From contig WGMT01000042.1 in NCBI GenBank assembly GCA_016124945.1, positions 1 through 64,000 on the forward strand: a stretch of DNA of 64,000 bases. Reading direction: 5' to 3'. Of the stretch, positions 48,489 through 58,096 are shown piece after piece. Within the stretch, counting starts at the first letter, position 1, and each line of letters opens with the position of its first letter. The stretch is from a bacterium. GTDB lineage: Bacteria; Chloroflexota; Anaerolineae; Caldilineales; Caldilineaceae. Position numbers and translations under genes: made by a program. The notes beneath the pieces are model-generated. The model saw only the letters and a program-made list of their open reading frames with translations, ran no database searches and was not told the origin of the DNA.

Positions 48489-48754
48489 ATGCCTGCAATC
48501 TCGCGTTTTCTGGGTATCATCTCTACATGTACACTGAAGTACATGAAGCGCACCAGCTACCGCACTTCCATGCGAAATACAGTAGCGATTGGGCAAGCTT
48601 CAGCATCGATCCACCTGTTCTTCTGGCTGGTGCGTTGCCTCGACCGCAGTTGCGCTACGTGTTAGTATGGGCAGAATTGCATATTGAGGAGCTTGCCGAG
48701 AACTGGAAACTCGTGCAAGCAGGTGAGCCGCCAATGAAGATAGAGGGCCTTTAG
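48489..48754 (+). pseudogene. Frameshifted DUF4160 protein
   Basis: The N-terminus typical of DUF4160 proteins (MPAISRFLGI) is in one frame from 48489, while the rest (YMYTEVHEAHQLPHFHAKY, then WAELHIEELAENWKLVQAGE) continues in another frame from about 48515. A one-base indel in the GGTATCATC region would join them. Without it, a GTG at 48479 or the ATG at 48527 gives a shorter protein with an atypical N-terminus. DUF4160 proteins are small and usually paired with DUF2442, as here. Confidence 0.65.
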
Positions 48755-48762
48755 GAGGAACC

Positions 48763-49071
48763 ATGTCATATCATGAGTTATATCGAGTTGTCCGCTTTGA
48801 AATCGTGGGAAACTACACGCTGTGCGTTTGGTTTGACGACGGTTCAGAACAGACCATCAACTTCGAGCCTGTCCTTTATGGGACCATGTGGGGCCCCTTG
48901 CGCAATCTGGAGTTCTTCAACAAAGTTCGCCTCGATCCTGAATCAGAGACACTTGTCTGGCCCAACGACGCTGATTTCGATCCAGAAACGCTACGCAACT
49001 GGCCTGTCTACAAAGATCGGCTAGCTGCACGCGCACAGAGTTGGGAAAAGACTCAGACCCCGGTTTCCTAA
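48763..49071 (+). CDS. DUF2442-family protein
   Basis: A 102-residue small soluble protein with the DUF2442 pattern: VRFEIVGNYTLCVWFDDGSEQ, FEPVLYGTMWGPLRN and the end VWPNDADFDPETL. It has a TAGGAGGAACC ribosome-binding site and follows the DUF4160 gene at 8 nt. The two families recur as neighbours and have been suspected to be a toxin-antitoxin-like module; activity is not established. It is an intruder between lysY and lysZ. Confidence 0.85.
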   Translation: MSYHELYRVVRFEIVGNYTLCVWFDDGSEQTINFEPVLYGTMWGPLRNLEFFNKVRLDPESETLVWPNDADFDPETLRNWPVYKDRLAARAQSWEKTQTPVS

Positions 49072-49092
49072 AAGCCCATATGGAACTACCTA

Positions 49093-49602
49093 ATGACTAG
49101 TTTGCCTCGCCTGCTCTGGCGCCCGAGCCGCAACACCTTCGAATTCTCCGTACAACAACCGACGGCTCGCGTCAGCGCCCGACTCTCGCGCTCCCTGTCC
49201 GCTTCGCCCGAGATGCAGGGGAAAGTCCACAATCTCGGCTTCAAGATCTGGCGCAAGCGTGACTACGCGCAAAACAAGGGGACATTCGCTCCGATTCTGT
49301 ACGGGGTGATTGTCCCCGAAGGCAAGGGCAGCCGGCTCGTGGCCCACTTTCAGCTCAACCCGGTGATGCGTCTCTTTCTCATTGTCTGGTTTGGCGGATC
49401 GGCGATTATCGCCCTGCTCTTCCTGTTTACAGCCATTCAGCAGGCCACACCCGAAAGCCAGGTCATCGACGCCCTGCCCTTCCTGATCCCGTCCATCCTC
49501 CCCCTGTTGGGCTGGCTGATCCTCATGGTGCAACAGCGGAGAGGACGGGAGGATGAGCGGATGATACGGAGTTGGATTGAGGACGTAGTGCGTAGTGCGT
49601 AG
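49093..49602 (+). CDS. Small membrane protein with two helices
   Basis: A 169-residue protein: about 90 soluble residues (FSVQQPTARVSARLSRSLS...), then two membrane helices (LFLIVWFGGSAIIALLFLF and LPFLIPSILPLLGWLILMV) and a charged tail. I do not recognise the family. Its last residues VVRSA and stop are encoded by the start of a GTAGTGC array, as at the lysT end. Confidence 0.6.
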   Translation: MTSLPRLLWRPSRNTFEFSVQQPTARVSARLSRSLSASPEMQGKVHNLGFKIWRKRDYAQNKGTFAPILYGVIVPEGKGSRLVAHFQLNPVMRLFLIVWFGGSAIIALLFLFTAIQQATPESQVIDALPFLIPSILPLLGWLILMVQQRRGREDERMIRSWIEDVVRSA

Positions 49603-49725
49603 TGCGTGTACAAGTCGAGTGAGTTGGTGTTTTATTGAGATATTGGCGGCGGACCAGCGTATTCCAAATATAGCGTCAAGATGCTCTGCTGGTACACCCA
49701 CTACGCACCACGCACTACGCACTAC
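49585..49725. repeat. Inverted GTAGTGC arrays before lysZ
   Basis: Left arm 49585-49608 and right arm 49699-49725 around a core of about 90 nt whose ends are inverted (GTGTAC / GTACAC). Confidence 0.9.
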
Positions 49726-49780
49726 TCAACCAGCCAACATCAAAATTCTCTACAATTCACATTTCCACAGGAGCACCCCC

Positions 49781-50584
49781 ATGATCGTCATCAAAGTCGG
49801 CGGCGGCAAGGATCTGAACATCGACGCCGTGGTGGCCGATTTGGTCGAGTTGCTGCACAGTGGTAAGGAGCTGATCCTCGTCCACGGCGGCGCAGAGACG
49901 ACCAACGAGGTGGCCGAAGCGTTGGGTCACCCACCGGAGTTTGTCACCAGCGAGAGCGGCTATGTCAGCCGCCGCACGGATCGCCGTACGCTGGAGATCT
50001 TTGAAATGGTCTACTGTGGCCAGCTCAACAAGATGTGGGTGGAAAAGTTGCAGACGGCGGGCGTCAATGCCGTCGGCCTCAGCGGGCTAGACGGGCGCAT
50101 CTTCGAGGGCACACGCAAAGAGATGCTGCGCATCCGCCACAACGGGCGGCGCATCGTCCTGCGCGATGATTGGACGGGCACCGTCGATCGTGTCAACACC
50201 GACCTGCTGCGCCTGCTCCTCAGCGGCGGCTATTTCCCCGTCCTCACGCCGCCGGGCGCGTCGGACAAGGGTGAAGCCATCAACGTAGACGGTGACCGCG
50301 CCGCCGCCATGGTGGCTGCCGCCTTCAACGCCGAAGCGTTGGTGATCCTCTCCAACGTCCCCGGCCTCTTGCGCAACTACCCAGACGAATCGAGCCTGAT
50401 CCGCGAAATTCCCCGCGCCCGCGCCGACGATTTCATGCAGTTCGCCGAAGGCCGCATGAAAAAGAAGGTCATGGGCGCCGTCGAAGCCATCGCCGAAGGC
50501 GTGCAGACGGTCATCTTTGCCGACGGACGCGTGGAGAAGCCGGTGTCGCGGGCGTTGGCGGGGGAGGGGACGCAGATTCGATAG
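49781..50584 (+). CDS. lysZ: LysW-alpha-aminoadipate kinase LysZ
   Basis: A 267-residue ArgB-like amino acid kinase phosphorylating the side-chain carboxylate of LysW-bound aminoadipate. Motifs: MIVIKVGGGKDLN, LILVHGGAETTNEV, VGLSGLDGRIFEG, VLTPPGASDKGEAINVDGDRAA, and MKKKVMGAVEAI. ACAGGAGC places the start at 49781. It lacks the N-terminal helix of arginine-inhibited ArgB enzymes. Confidence 0.94.
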   Translation: MIVIKVGGGKDLNIDAVVADLVELLHSGKELILVHGGAETTNEVAEALGHPPEFVTSESGYVSRRTDRRTLEIFEMVYCGQLNKMWVEKLQTAGVNAVGLSGLDGRIFEGTRKEMLRIRHNGRRIVLRDDWTGTVDRVNTDLLRLLLSGGYFPVLTPPGASDKGEAINVDGDRAAAMVAAAFNAEALVILSNVPGLLRNYPDESSLIREIPRARADDFMQFAEGRMKKKVMGAVEAIAEGVQTVIFADGRVEKPVSRALAGEGTQIR

Positions 50585-51138
50585 TGCGTAGTCCGTTGAG
50601 GAGGTTTCGGCGATGAAGTATCAGGAATGGATAGAGCAGGTGCCGCCAGAGATTAAGCAAGATCCCTTATGGCAGACGACTGTGTATCGGCAGGCGTTGT
50701 TTGTAGGCGATCTCGCCTGGCATGACATAGAGAAACTGGCAAAAGATAGGCGGATGCTGTCGCTGAGCGACCAACTATATCGTGCGGCGGGAAGCATTAG
50801 CGCCAACATTAGTGAAGGCTACAGCCGCGCATCCGGCCGAGATCAGGCCAGGTATTATGAGTATGCGCTGGGATCGACCCGAGAACTACGTGATTGGTAC
50901 TTCAAGGCTCGCCACGTACTCGGGCCAGACGTCTTCAATCATCGAATCGGTCTCATTGCCGAAATCGCAAAACAACTGGTGCGAATGGTACCCAAATATA
51001 GAGGGGACAAAATCGAAGAAATGCCGTCACTATACGACACACGCCCATCAGGAACTTCAGCAGATCAATCGTTGACCGAGGAAACACCCAATCACGCGCC
51101 CGATATCGTCGACCCACGCACTACGCACTACGCACTAT
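50582..51138. repeat. GTAGTGC arms enclosing the four-helix-bundle coding segment
   Basis: A left arm TAGTGCGTAGTCCGTTGAGG (50583-50602) and a right arm of three GCACTAC units (51117-51138) bracket about 515 bp that encode a four-helix-bundle protein. The left arm matches, in complement, the right arm plus inner edge of the element at 43516-43538. Confidence 0.8.
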
Positions 51139-52292
51139 CCGAATCCGCCCTCGAATCCGGCGTCGTCCCCCGCCGCGGTGACACGGTGATGGTCGCCGGT
51201 GACGGCTGCTGGATGATCGACGCCGAAGGCAAGCGCTATCTGGACATGACAGCGGGGCAGGGGGTGGCGATGTTGGGGTATGGGCACCCTGTATTGAGCG
51301 CGGCGATTGCCGAACAGGCGCAGACGCTGCACGCCTGCCCCAGTTTCTTCTACAACGATGTGCGCGCCCGCTTTCTGGAAAAGCTAATCGAGGTGACGCC
51401 CAATCACCTGGGACATGTGTTTCTGGCCAACAGCGGCGCCGAGGCCAACGACGGCGCCATCAAGTTCGCCCGCCTCGCCACAGGACGCACAAAGATCATC
51501 GCCACCAAGAACGGCTTCCACGGGCGCACTGTAGGCGCTGTCTCGTTGACGTGGAACCCGAAGTATCGAGAGCAGTTCGGTCCACTCCTGCCCGACGTGG
51601 AGCATGTGGCCTACGGCAACCTGCAGGAATTCGAGAACGCCGTCGACGACCAGACCGCTGCCGTCTTCATTGAGGCGGTGCAGGGCGAGGGTGGGGTGAA
51701 TTTGGCGACGCCTGAGTATTGGGCCGGCGTGGAACGGATCTGTCGTGAGCACGGCGCTCTGCTTGTCTTCGACGAGGTGCAGACCGGTTTCCGCACCGGT
51801 CGCTGGTTCGCTCACCAGCATTTCGGCCTGCACCCAGACATCATCACCGTGGCCAAAGGCTTGGGCGGCGGCTTCCCCATGGCCGCGATTGTCTACACAG
51901 GACAAATTCAAGAATCGCTCTTCAGCGGCGCGCACGGCAGCACTTTCGGCGGCAGCCCGCTGGCCTGTGCTGCAGGATTGGCCGCGTTGGAGACCTACCA
52001 GAACGACGGCTTGATCGAGCGTGCCGGAGTGATGGGCGACCTGATCCGCCAGAAGCTAGAGACCGTCCTCGAAGGACGGCGCATGGTGCGCGAAATTCGC
52101 GGCCTGGGCCTGATGATCGGCATTGACCTACGCAGCAAAGTCGCCCCCTTCCTCAAGGCGCTCATGGACGAGCACAACGTCATCGCGCTGCCGGCGGGTA
52201 CAACCGTCCTGCGCCTGCTGCCGCCGCTGATCATCAGCGAAGAAGAAGTCGACATCGCCGTCAACGCCATCGCCGCCGTGATTCCAGCGTAA
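50613..52292 (+). CDS. lysJ: Four-helix-bundle protein fused to LysW-lysine-pathway aminotransferase LysJ
   Basis: One open frame of 559 residues. Residues 1-130 are a four-helix-bundle protein of the S23/IVS type (LSLSDQLYRAAGSISANISE, then GYSRASGRDQARYYEYALGS). Residues 131-172 are a linker containing the repeat-encoded DPRTTHYALSES. Residues 173-559 are LysJ, a PLP aminotransferase that converts LysW-aminoadipate semialdehyde to LysW-lysine: GVAMLGYGHP, NSGAEANDGAIKFARL, FDEVQTGFRTG and the PLP-binding Lys415 in VAKGLGGGFP. A GAGGAGG ribosome-binding site serves the ATG at 50613. No ATG lies between the domains in a useful place; a TTG at 51072 could start free LysJ. It is therefore either a real fusion or two products. 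Confidence 0.88.
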   Translation: MKYQEWIEQVPPEIKQDPLWQTTVYRQALFVGDLAWHDIEKLAKDRRMLSLSDQLYRAAGSISANISEGYSRASGRDQARYYEYALGSTRELRDWYFKARHVLGPDVFNHRIGLIAEIAKQLVRMVPKYRGDKIEEMPSLYDTRPSGTSADQSLTEETPNHAPDIVDPRTTHYALSESALESGVVPRRGDTVMVAGDGCWMIDAEGKRYLDMTAGQGVAMLGYGHPVLSAAIAEQAQTLHACPSFFYNDVRARFLEKLIEVTPNHLGHVFLANSGAEANDGAIKFARLATGRTKIIATKNGFHGRTVGAVSLTWNPKYREQFGPLLPDVEHVAYGNLQEFENAVDDQTAAVFIEAVQGEGGVNLATPEYWAGVERICREHGALLVFDEVQTGFRTGRWFAHQHFGLHPDIITVAKGLGGGFPMAAIVYTGQIQESLFSGAHGSTFGGSPLACAAGLAALETYQNDGLIERAGVMGDLIRQKLETVLEGRRMVREIRGLGLMIGIDLRSKVAPFLKALMDEHNVIALPAGTTVLRLLPPLIISEEEVDIAVNAIAAVIPA

Positions 52293-52328
52293 CACCGCAA
52301 AGGTGCGAAGAACGCAAAGGGTAGAGGA

Positions 52329-52408
52329 GAAGATTGAACACAGATTACACAGATTACACAGATGGAGAAAAATCTGTGGCAATCTGTGTAATCTGTGTTC
52401 AATCTTCT
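52329..52408. repeat. Perfect 28-bp inverted repeat with AATCTGTG heptads
   Basis: 52329-52356 and 52381-52408 are perfectly complementary around a 24-nt core, between lysJ and the creatininase gene. The same heptad type occurs at 11967-11987. Confidence 0.9.
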
Positions 52409-52510
52409 GACGCTGTAGTTCTCCGTGTCTCCGTGGTGAATTTCTACTTTTTGCAGTGGAGTCATCTTCTGAAAATCCTTTCAACCTATGTAAAAGGAAA
52501 CGATGACGTT

Positions 52511-53212
<702 letters not shown>

Positions 53213-53213
53213 G

Positions 53214-53981
53214 ATGAACATCGAATTTTCTGGCAAAACTGTCATCGTCACTGGGGCGGCGCATGGCTTTGGCCGGGCGATTGCGCTGGCCTTTGCCCAG
53301 CGCGGCGCGCAGGTGTGGGGCTGCGATCTCCTGCTCGATGAACTACACGAGACCGCTCAACTCGCCGCCTCTACGCCAGGATCGATCCAGGTGCGCGGCG
53401 TCGACGTCACCGATGACGCTGCGGTGCATGCGTTTGTGACAGAGGCGGCGCACGCTGCGGGGCGCGTCGATGTACTGGTCAACAATGCCGGCGGCGTGCT
53501 AGGACAGGTCGGTCGCCCGCTAGAAGAGGTGAGCGCGGCAGATTGGAACGGCATTTTTGCGGTGAATGTCACGGCTGCATTTACCTTTGCCCAGGCCGTC
53601 GCCCCTGGCATGAAAGCAGCGCGCCGGGGACGCATCGTCAACATCTCCAGCGGGGCCGGGCTGGGCGTGAGCCTCACCGGCATTCAGGCCTACGCATCGG
53701 CCAAGGCAGCACAGATCGGCCTCAGCCGCCAGTTGGCCCACGAACTTGGCCCGTGGAACATTACCGTCAATAACATCGCGCCAGGCTTTGTACGCTCGAA
53801 CCCCACCACCGAAAAGCAGTGGCAATCCTACGGTGAGGACGGTCAACGCGCGCTGGTGGAACGCATCGCCCTCCAACGCCTGGGCAGCCCCGCAGACATC
53901 GCCCACGCCGTCCTCTTTTTCGCGTCGGACTATGCAGGGTGGGTCACCGGGCAGGTCTTGTCGGTGGATGGGGGGAAGTAG
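53214..53981 (+). CDS. SDR-family oxidoreductase
   Basis: A 255-residue classical short-chain dehydrogenase. The cofactor motif TGAAHGFGRAIA, NNAGG, catalytic Ser in VNISSGAG, and the Tyr-Lys pair in YASAKAA are intact; the C-terminal VTGQVLSVDGGK is typical. CDLL after strand 2 suggests NAD preference. It directly follows the creatininase-family gene and may act in the same catabolic route. Confidence 0.92.
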   Translation: MNIEFSGKTVIVTGAAHGFGRAIALAFAQRGAQVWGCDLLLDELHETAQLAASTPGSIQVRGVDVTDDAAVHAFVTEAAHAAGRVDVLVNNAGGVLGQVGRPLEEVSAADWNGIFAVNVTAAFTFAQAVAPGMKAARRGRIVNISSGAGLGVSLTGIQAYASAKAAQIGLSRQLAHELGPWNITVNNIAPGFVRSNPTTEKQWQSYGEDGQRALVERIALQRLGSPADIAHAVLFFASDYAGWVTGQVLSVDGGK

Positions 53982-53982
53982 T

Positions 53983-54130
53983 GCGTAGTGCGTAGTGCGT
54001 AGTGCGTAGTCAATGTCATTAAGTTAAGCAGTGTGACTGGATGTCGCAGGTCGCAGGTCGCAGGTCGCAGGTGACACGCGAAGTCACTTCTGCTGTCGTC
54101 CGTCGTCCGTCGTCCGTCGTCCGTCGTCAA
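53983..54130. repeat. Mosaic of four repeat families
   Basis: GTAGTGC heptads (53983-54010), the 22-bp dispersed block CAATGTCATTAAGTTAAGC (from 54011), CGCAGGT heptads (54048-54073) and GTCGTCC heptads (54094-54127) follow one another without spacer genes. Confidence 0.9.
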
Positions 54131-54149
54131 TCTCCCCAGGAGCCGCTAC

Positions 54150-55022
54150 ATGTCGCTCGATCACTATCGCAATGAATTTGGATCGCTTACGCCGGAACAA
54201 GTGGCTTTCTACGATGAGGATGGCTATTTGGTGTTGCCCCACCTGCTCAACAAGGACGATATGGCCGGCGTTAAGGAATCGATGAATCGTCGGGTGGCGC
54301 AGATTGCCGACGATCTCTGCGCCGCCGGTCTGATCCAGGACAAACATGAGGATAGCCCGTTTGAGGCGCGGCTGGCCGAGTTGTTCGCCGGGCTGACCGA
54401 TCAGGATTTCCTCAAGTATGGGCGCAGTTGGCGCGACCGCTTGCCGGGCTACTTCGAGCTGATGGCGAACCCCAAGATCCTCGACGCCGTGGAATCGCTC
54501 ATCGGCGGCGAAATTTTTGCCAATCCTGTCTACAACACGCGACCCAAAGTGCCGAATGTGGCGGCTGGGGCCGTCCCCTGGCACCAGGATCGATCCTACT
54601 GGCCCGATGCCAACGCCAATCCGGTGATTACGGTGTGGATCCCGCTGGTGGATGCCAATCTAGAAAACGGCTGCCTGCACATTGTCCCCCGCACGCACCG
54701 GGGCGGGCTGTTCAATCATCACAAAGAGGGACACACCGGCACCGGCTACACCGAACTCGATCACGAATTTGTGAAGACGGAACGGGCGTTGGCGGTTCCT
54801 GTGGAGGCGGGCAGCGCTATCCTATTTAACGACCGCTGCATCCACATGTCCACGCCGAACCGGGCGCGTACGGTACGCTGGAGCGTCGATCTGCGCTACC
54901 AGCCTACAGATCAAGATCCCATGCCGCAGCATGGCGCGGGCTTCCTGGCGCGCAGTCGCCGCCATCCTGAACGTGTAGCGACATTGGCGGATTGGCTGGA
55001 GAAGCGGGCGGAGAGGGTGTAA
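54150..55022 (+). CDS. Phytanoyl-CoA dioxygenase family protein
   Basis: A 290-residue Fe(II)/2-oxoglutarate-dependent oxygenase of the PhyH family. The metal triad is visible as His and Asp in VPWHQDRSYWPD and the distal His in NDRCIHMSTPNRA with the 2-oxoglutarate-binding Arg following. The N-terminus (FYDEDGYLVLPHLL) is typical of the family. CCCAGGAGCC precedes the ATG. Substrate unknown; the neighbours suggest small-molecule catabolism or resistance. Confidence 0.88.
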   Translation: MSLDHYRNEFGSLTPEQVAFYDEDGYLVLPHLLNKDDMAGVKESMNRRVAQIADDLCAAGLIQDKHEDSPFEARLAELFAGLTDQDFLKYGRSWRDRLPGYFELMANPKILDAVESLIGGEIFANPVYNTRPKVPNVAAGAVPWHQDRSYWPDANANPVITVWIPLVDANLENGCLHIVPRTHRGGLFNHHKEGHTGTGYTELDHEFVKTERALAVPVEAGSAILFNDRCIHMSTPNRARTVRWSVDLRYQPTDQDPMPQHGAGFLARSRRHPERVATLADWLEKRAERV

Positions 55023-55071
55023 GATGATACAAAGATTGCTTTATCCAAGAATATTCTGAAGGATCCCATTC

Positions 55072-56304
55072 ATGTTCAAATTGCCCCAACCGCAGACGGA
55101 ATTGAAGTTTTGGGAGTTCGTGGCGCTGATGGCGATGATGTCTTCGCTGGCGGCGTTGTCGACCGATGCCATGTTGCCGGCGTTGGCCGAAATCGGCACC
55201 GATCTGGGTGTGGTGCGCGACAACTCGAATCAGTTGATCGTCTCGCTGCTTTTCCTGGGCATGGCCGGCGGGCAGATCCTCTACGGTCCTGTTTCGGACA
55301 GTGTGGGGCGCAAACCGGCGATTTACGCGGGCTATGCGCTGTTTATGATCGGATCGATGATGTCGCTCTTCGCCGGCTCGTTTGGGGTGATGCTGGCCGG
55401 TCGCCTCTTACAGGGGATTGGCATCGCCGGGCCACGCAACGTGTCGATGGCGCTGATCCGCGACAAATACGAAGGACGGTCCATGGCGCGCGTCATGTCC
55501 TTTGTCAGCGTGATCTTCATCCTTGTGCCCATCATTGCCCCTGCCTTTGGGCAGGCGATTCTGCTGGTGGCGCACTGGCGCGCCATCTTTGGCTCTTTCC
55601 TTGTGCTGGCGCTCATCGGCGTGCTCTGGTTCGCCTTTCGCCAACCGGAGACGTTGGTGGAGAGCAAGCGCCGTCCTTTTTCGCTAAAACGGATTAGCCA
55701 GGCGATGGCCGAAGTGATGTCCATACGCAGCGCTGTGGCCTATACGGTGGTGGCAGGGTTGATGAGCGCCGGATTTTTGGGCTATCTCAGCACGGCGCAA
55801 CAGATCTTCCAAATCCAGTATGGATTAGGCGAACGCTTCCCGCTGATCTTCGCGACGCTGGCTGTGGCGTTGGGGTGTGCTTCGTTCCTCAACGGGCGAC
55901 TGGTGATGCGGTTGGGCATGCGTACATTGGCCACCTGGGCCTCGCGCCTGCTGGTAGTGGTCTCGACGCTCTTTCTCGTCTTCGCGATGACGACGGCAGG
56001 GCAGCCGCCGCTGTGGACGTTGATGGGCTACCTGATGATTACGTTTCTCTGTGTGGGTGTCCTCTTCGGCAACCTTAATGCTCTGGCCATGCAACCACTT
56101 GGACACATTGCCGGTGTGGGCGCGGCCATTGTGGGCGCGCTGTCGCAGATCATCGCTGTGGTGCTCAGCGCGGTGATTGGTCAAAGCTACAACGGCACTG
56201 TCCTACCGCTGGTGGCAGGCTTCGCCATCTTCAGCGCCGCAGGCATGGCGATCATGATGTGGACGGAGCGAGGTGTGCCGGTGGCGGCAGAGGTTGGGGA
56301 TTAG
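55072..56304 (+). CDS. Bcr/CflA-type multidrug MFS transporter
   Basis: A 410-residue, twelve-helix exporter of drug:H+ antiporter type. The motif LYGPVSDSVGRKPAIYAGYA and the LQGIGIAGPRNVSMALIRD helix are characteristic of Bcr/CflA proteins. The ATG at 55072 follows GAAGGATCC. It lies 49 nt after the dioxygenase gene. Confidence 0.88.
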   Translation: MFKLPQPQTELKFWEFVALMAMMSSLAALSTDAMLPALAEIGTDLGVVRDNSNQLIVSLLFLGMAGGQILYGPVSDSVGRKPAIYAGYALFMIGSMMSLFAGSFGVMLAGRLLQGIGIAGPRNVSMALIRDKYEGRSMARVMSFVSVIFILVPIIAPAFGQAILLVAHWRAIFGSFLVLALIGVLWFAFRQPETLVESKRRPFSLKRISQAMAEVMSIRSAVAYTVVAGLMSAGFLGYLSTAQQIFQIQYGLGERFPLIFATLAVALGCASFLNGRLVMRLGMRTLATWASRLLVVVSTLFLVFAMTTAGQPPLWTLMGYLMITFLCVGVLFGNLNALAMQPLGHIAGVGAAIVGALSQIIAVVLSAVIGQSYNGTVLPLVAGFAIFSAAGMAIMMWTERGVPVAAEVGD

Positions 56305-56445
56305 GTTGGTGATTGGTGATTGGGAATTGGTGATTGGGAATTGGTGATTGGGAATTGGTGATTGGTGATTGGGGTAGAAGGGATTGGGCGATTTCAGATC
56401 GTGTACACGATCTGAAATCGCCTAATCTCTTAATCCCTTAATCTC
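56305..56445. repeat. GATTGGTGATTGGGAATTG arrays plus GATTTCAGATC hairpin
   Basis: Direct heptad tracts at 56305-56375, then a perfect inverted repeat 56389-56420 (CGATTTCAGATCGTG around its centre) and CTTAATCCC heptads to 56445, between converging genes. Confidence 0.9.
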
Positions 56446-56449
56446 TTCT

Positions 56450-58060
56450 CTACGGCACTGCGAACGGCTGCACGGAATCAATCACACATTCGGTGTCGGG
56501 CTGCTGAGTTGGATCGGCGAGGAAGGCGAGGAAGATGTCAACCATGCACTCGTTTACGTCGCTGACGGCGTGTCCGCCGCGGGGAAGTTCGACGTAGAAG
56601 TGATTGGGCAGCGTTTGGGCGGCCAGGAGTCCCCACGACGGCGGGGTGACCGGATCATACTCGCCGGCGAAGATCAGTACAGGCAGTTCACTGTAGACCG
56701 CTTCCGTTTCCACGATGGGCGCCTGTTCGCTTAGCCAGATGGCGCAGGCATCGAAGAACTTGTACACGTCCTGCAACATAATCTCTGCCACCAGGGGATC
56801 GAGCGTTTCGGCTTTCGCCTGGGCGTCGTCCAGGTTGGCGAAGGGCGCCTCTTCGTAACATTCCACCGAGTAGAACATTCCCTGCGCATCCGTCAGTGAA
56901 CTTTCATCCACAGGTTCGTCGTCGTCGGGGCGCTGGCGGTACGCTTCGTCTTCGTAGACAAGCAGAAAATCTTCGAGTAGCAGATCATAGTTGCCGTTGT
57001 AGGTTTCTATAATCAACTGGGGCAGCAACGGGATCAATTCGGTGTCGTAGAGGCCGTTGGTCACCTGGCTGACGAAGGTGTAGGCGTTAACCTCTAGATC
57101 CTCGGCCATGTTGAATTCGTCTGCCGTCAGGAAAAGCGGATCTTGATCCAACGAAAGGATCAATTCGTAGAAGGTCTGGCGCACATCGGGGAAGGCGGTG
57201 TCGCAGTCGGCGTCGTCGGCGCAACCATCAAGCATGAGATCAATGGCCCCACCAAAGGTGAGCGACTGATCGGCGTAGGCGTCGACATTGGGCGGGTAGA
57301 CCGAATCGAGGACAACGCTGCGCACCCCTTCGGGCTGGTCGCGCATGACGGTGAGGGCCAGACGCGTGCCGTAGGAGATGCCGTAGAGGTTCCACTCTTC
57401 TACGCCGAGCACCTGACGCAGATCGGCCACGTCCTGGACGCTGGCGGCGGTGTGATAATCAGCCAAATCGGCGCCCAGGTCGATGAGCCGGTCGCGGCAG
57501 GCGGTGAGGGCATCGAAGTAGGGATCGTTGTCCGTGGCGTCGAGGACGTCGTCTTCGTTGAGCTCCGGGCAGCCCAGGTTGGGCCACGAGTAGCCCGTCC
57601 CCCGCTGATCAAAGAGGATGATCTCGCGGTCCTCGCGCAGGGGTGAATCGAGCCACCACTCGGCGCTGTAGAGCGCGCCGCCGCCTGGTCCTCCTTCAAA
57701 ATAGACAATCGGATCAGGCCTTGGATCGTCGCTCAGGCTTTCCACAATCGCCACGGCGATCTCGATTTGCAGACCGTCGGGCTCGTTGCGATCCTGGGGC
57801 ACTTGCATGTAGCCACAGGTGATGGTATTGCGCACTTGGGATTCCACATCGGCGTCAAAGAAGAAAGGACAGTCACCCGTTGTGTAGCTGACGGTGTAGT
57901 TTTGCTGCGTCACAGTTGTCGTCACCACCGGTTCGGGGACGGCAGGTGCGTCGGTCTCATCACAGGCGGCAAAAAGCAAGAGCGCCGTCAGGAGGAAAGT
58001 AAGCCTAAAAACGGACCTGCGCAGAAAATCCCCCTTCAACCACCCTTTGTCGTCCCGCAT
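56450..58060 (-). CDS. Secreted lipoprotein alpha/beta hydrolase (tripeptidyl aminopeptidase-like)
   Basis: A 536-residue lipoprotein: the signal LTFLLTALLLFAAC gives a lipobox cysteine near residue 33. The hydrolase domain has IVYFEGGPGGGA (HGGPG-like oxyanion), LFDQRGTGYS, the nucleophile elbow YGISYGTRLA, and a C-terminal TAP-like lobe with IFAGEYDPVTPP and the His of PRGGHAVSD. This is the proline iminopeptidase/TAP family. GGAGGGGGAG just upstream favours the Met at 58060. Very acidic, as expected for a secreted protein. Confidence 0.85.
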   Translation of the reverse strand: MRDDKGWLKGDFLRRSVFRLTFLLTALLLFAACDETDAPAVPEPVVTTTVTQQNYTVSYTTGDCPFFFDADVESQVRNTITCGYMQVPQDRNEPDGLQIEIAVAIVESLSDDPRPDPIVYFEGGPGGGALYSAEWWLDSPLREDREIILFDQRGTGYSWPNLGCPELNEDDVLDATDNDPYFDALTACRDRLIDLGADLADYHTAASVQDVADLRQVLGVEEWNLYGISYGTRLALTVMRDQPEGVRSVVLDSVYPPNVDAYADQSLTFGGAIDLMLDGCADDADCDTAFPDVRQTFYELILSLDQDPLFLTADEFNMAEDLEVNAYTFVSQVTNGLYDTELIPLLPQLIIETYNGNYDLLLEDFLLVYEDEAYRQRPDDDEPVDESSLTDAQGMFYSVECYEEAPFANLDDAQAKAETLDPLVAEIMLQDVYKFFDACAIWLSEQAPIVETEAVYSELPVLIFAGEYDPVTPPSWGLLAAQTLPNHFYVELPRGGHAVSDVNECMVDIFLAFLADPTQQPDTECVIDSVQPFAVP

Positions 58061-58096
58061 AACTCCCCCTCCGTCCACGCTGAAATGAAAGTAGAC

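Noticed and set aside
50613..51015. Avd of a diversity-generating retroelement
   Set aside because: The four-helix-bundle fits, but there is no reverse transcriptase, template repeat or variable repeat in the window.
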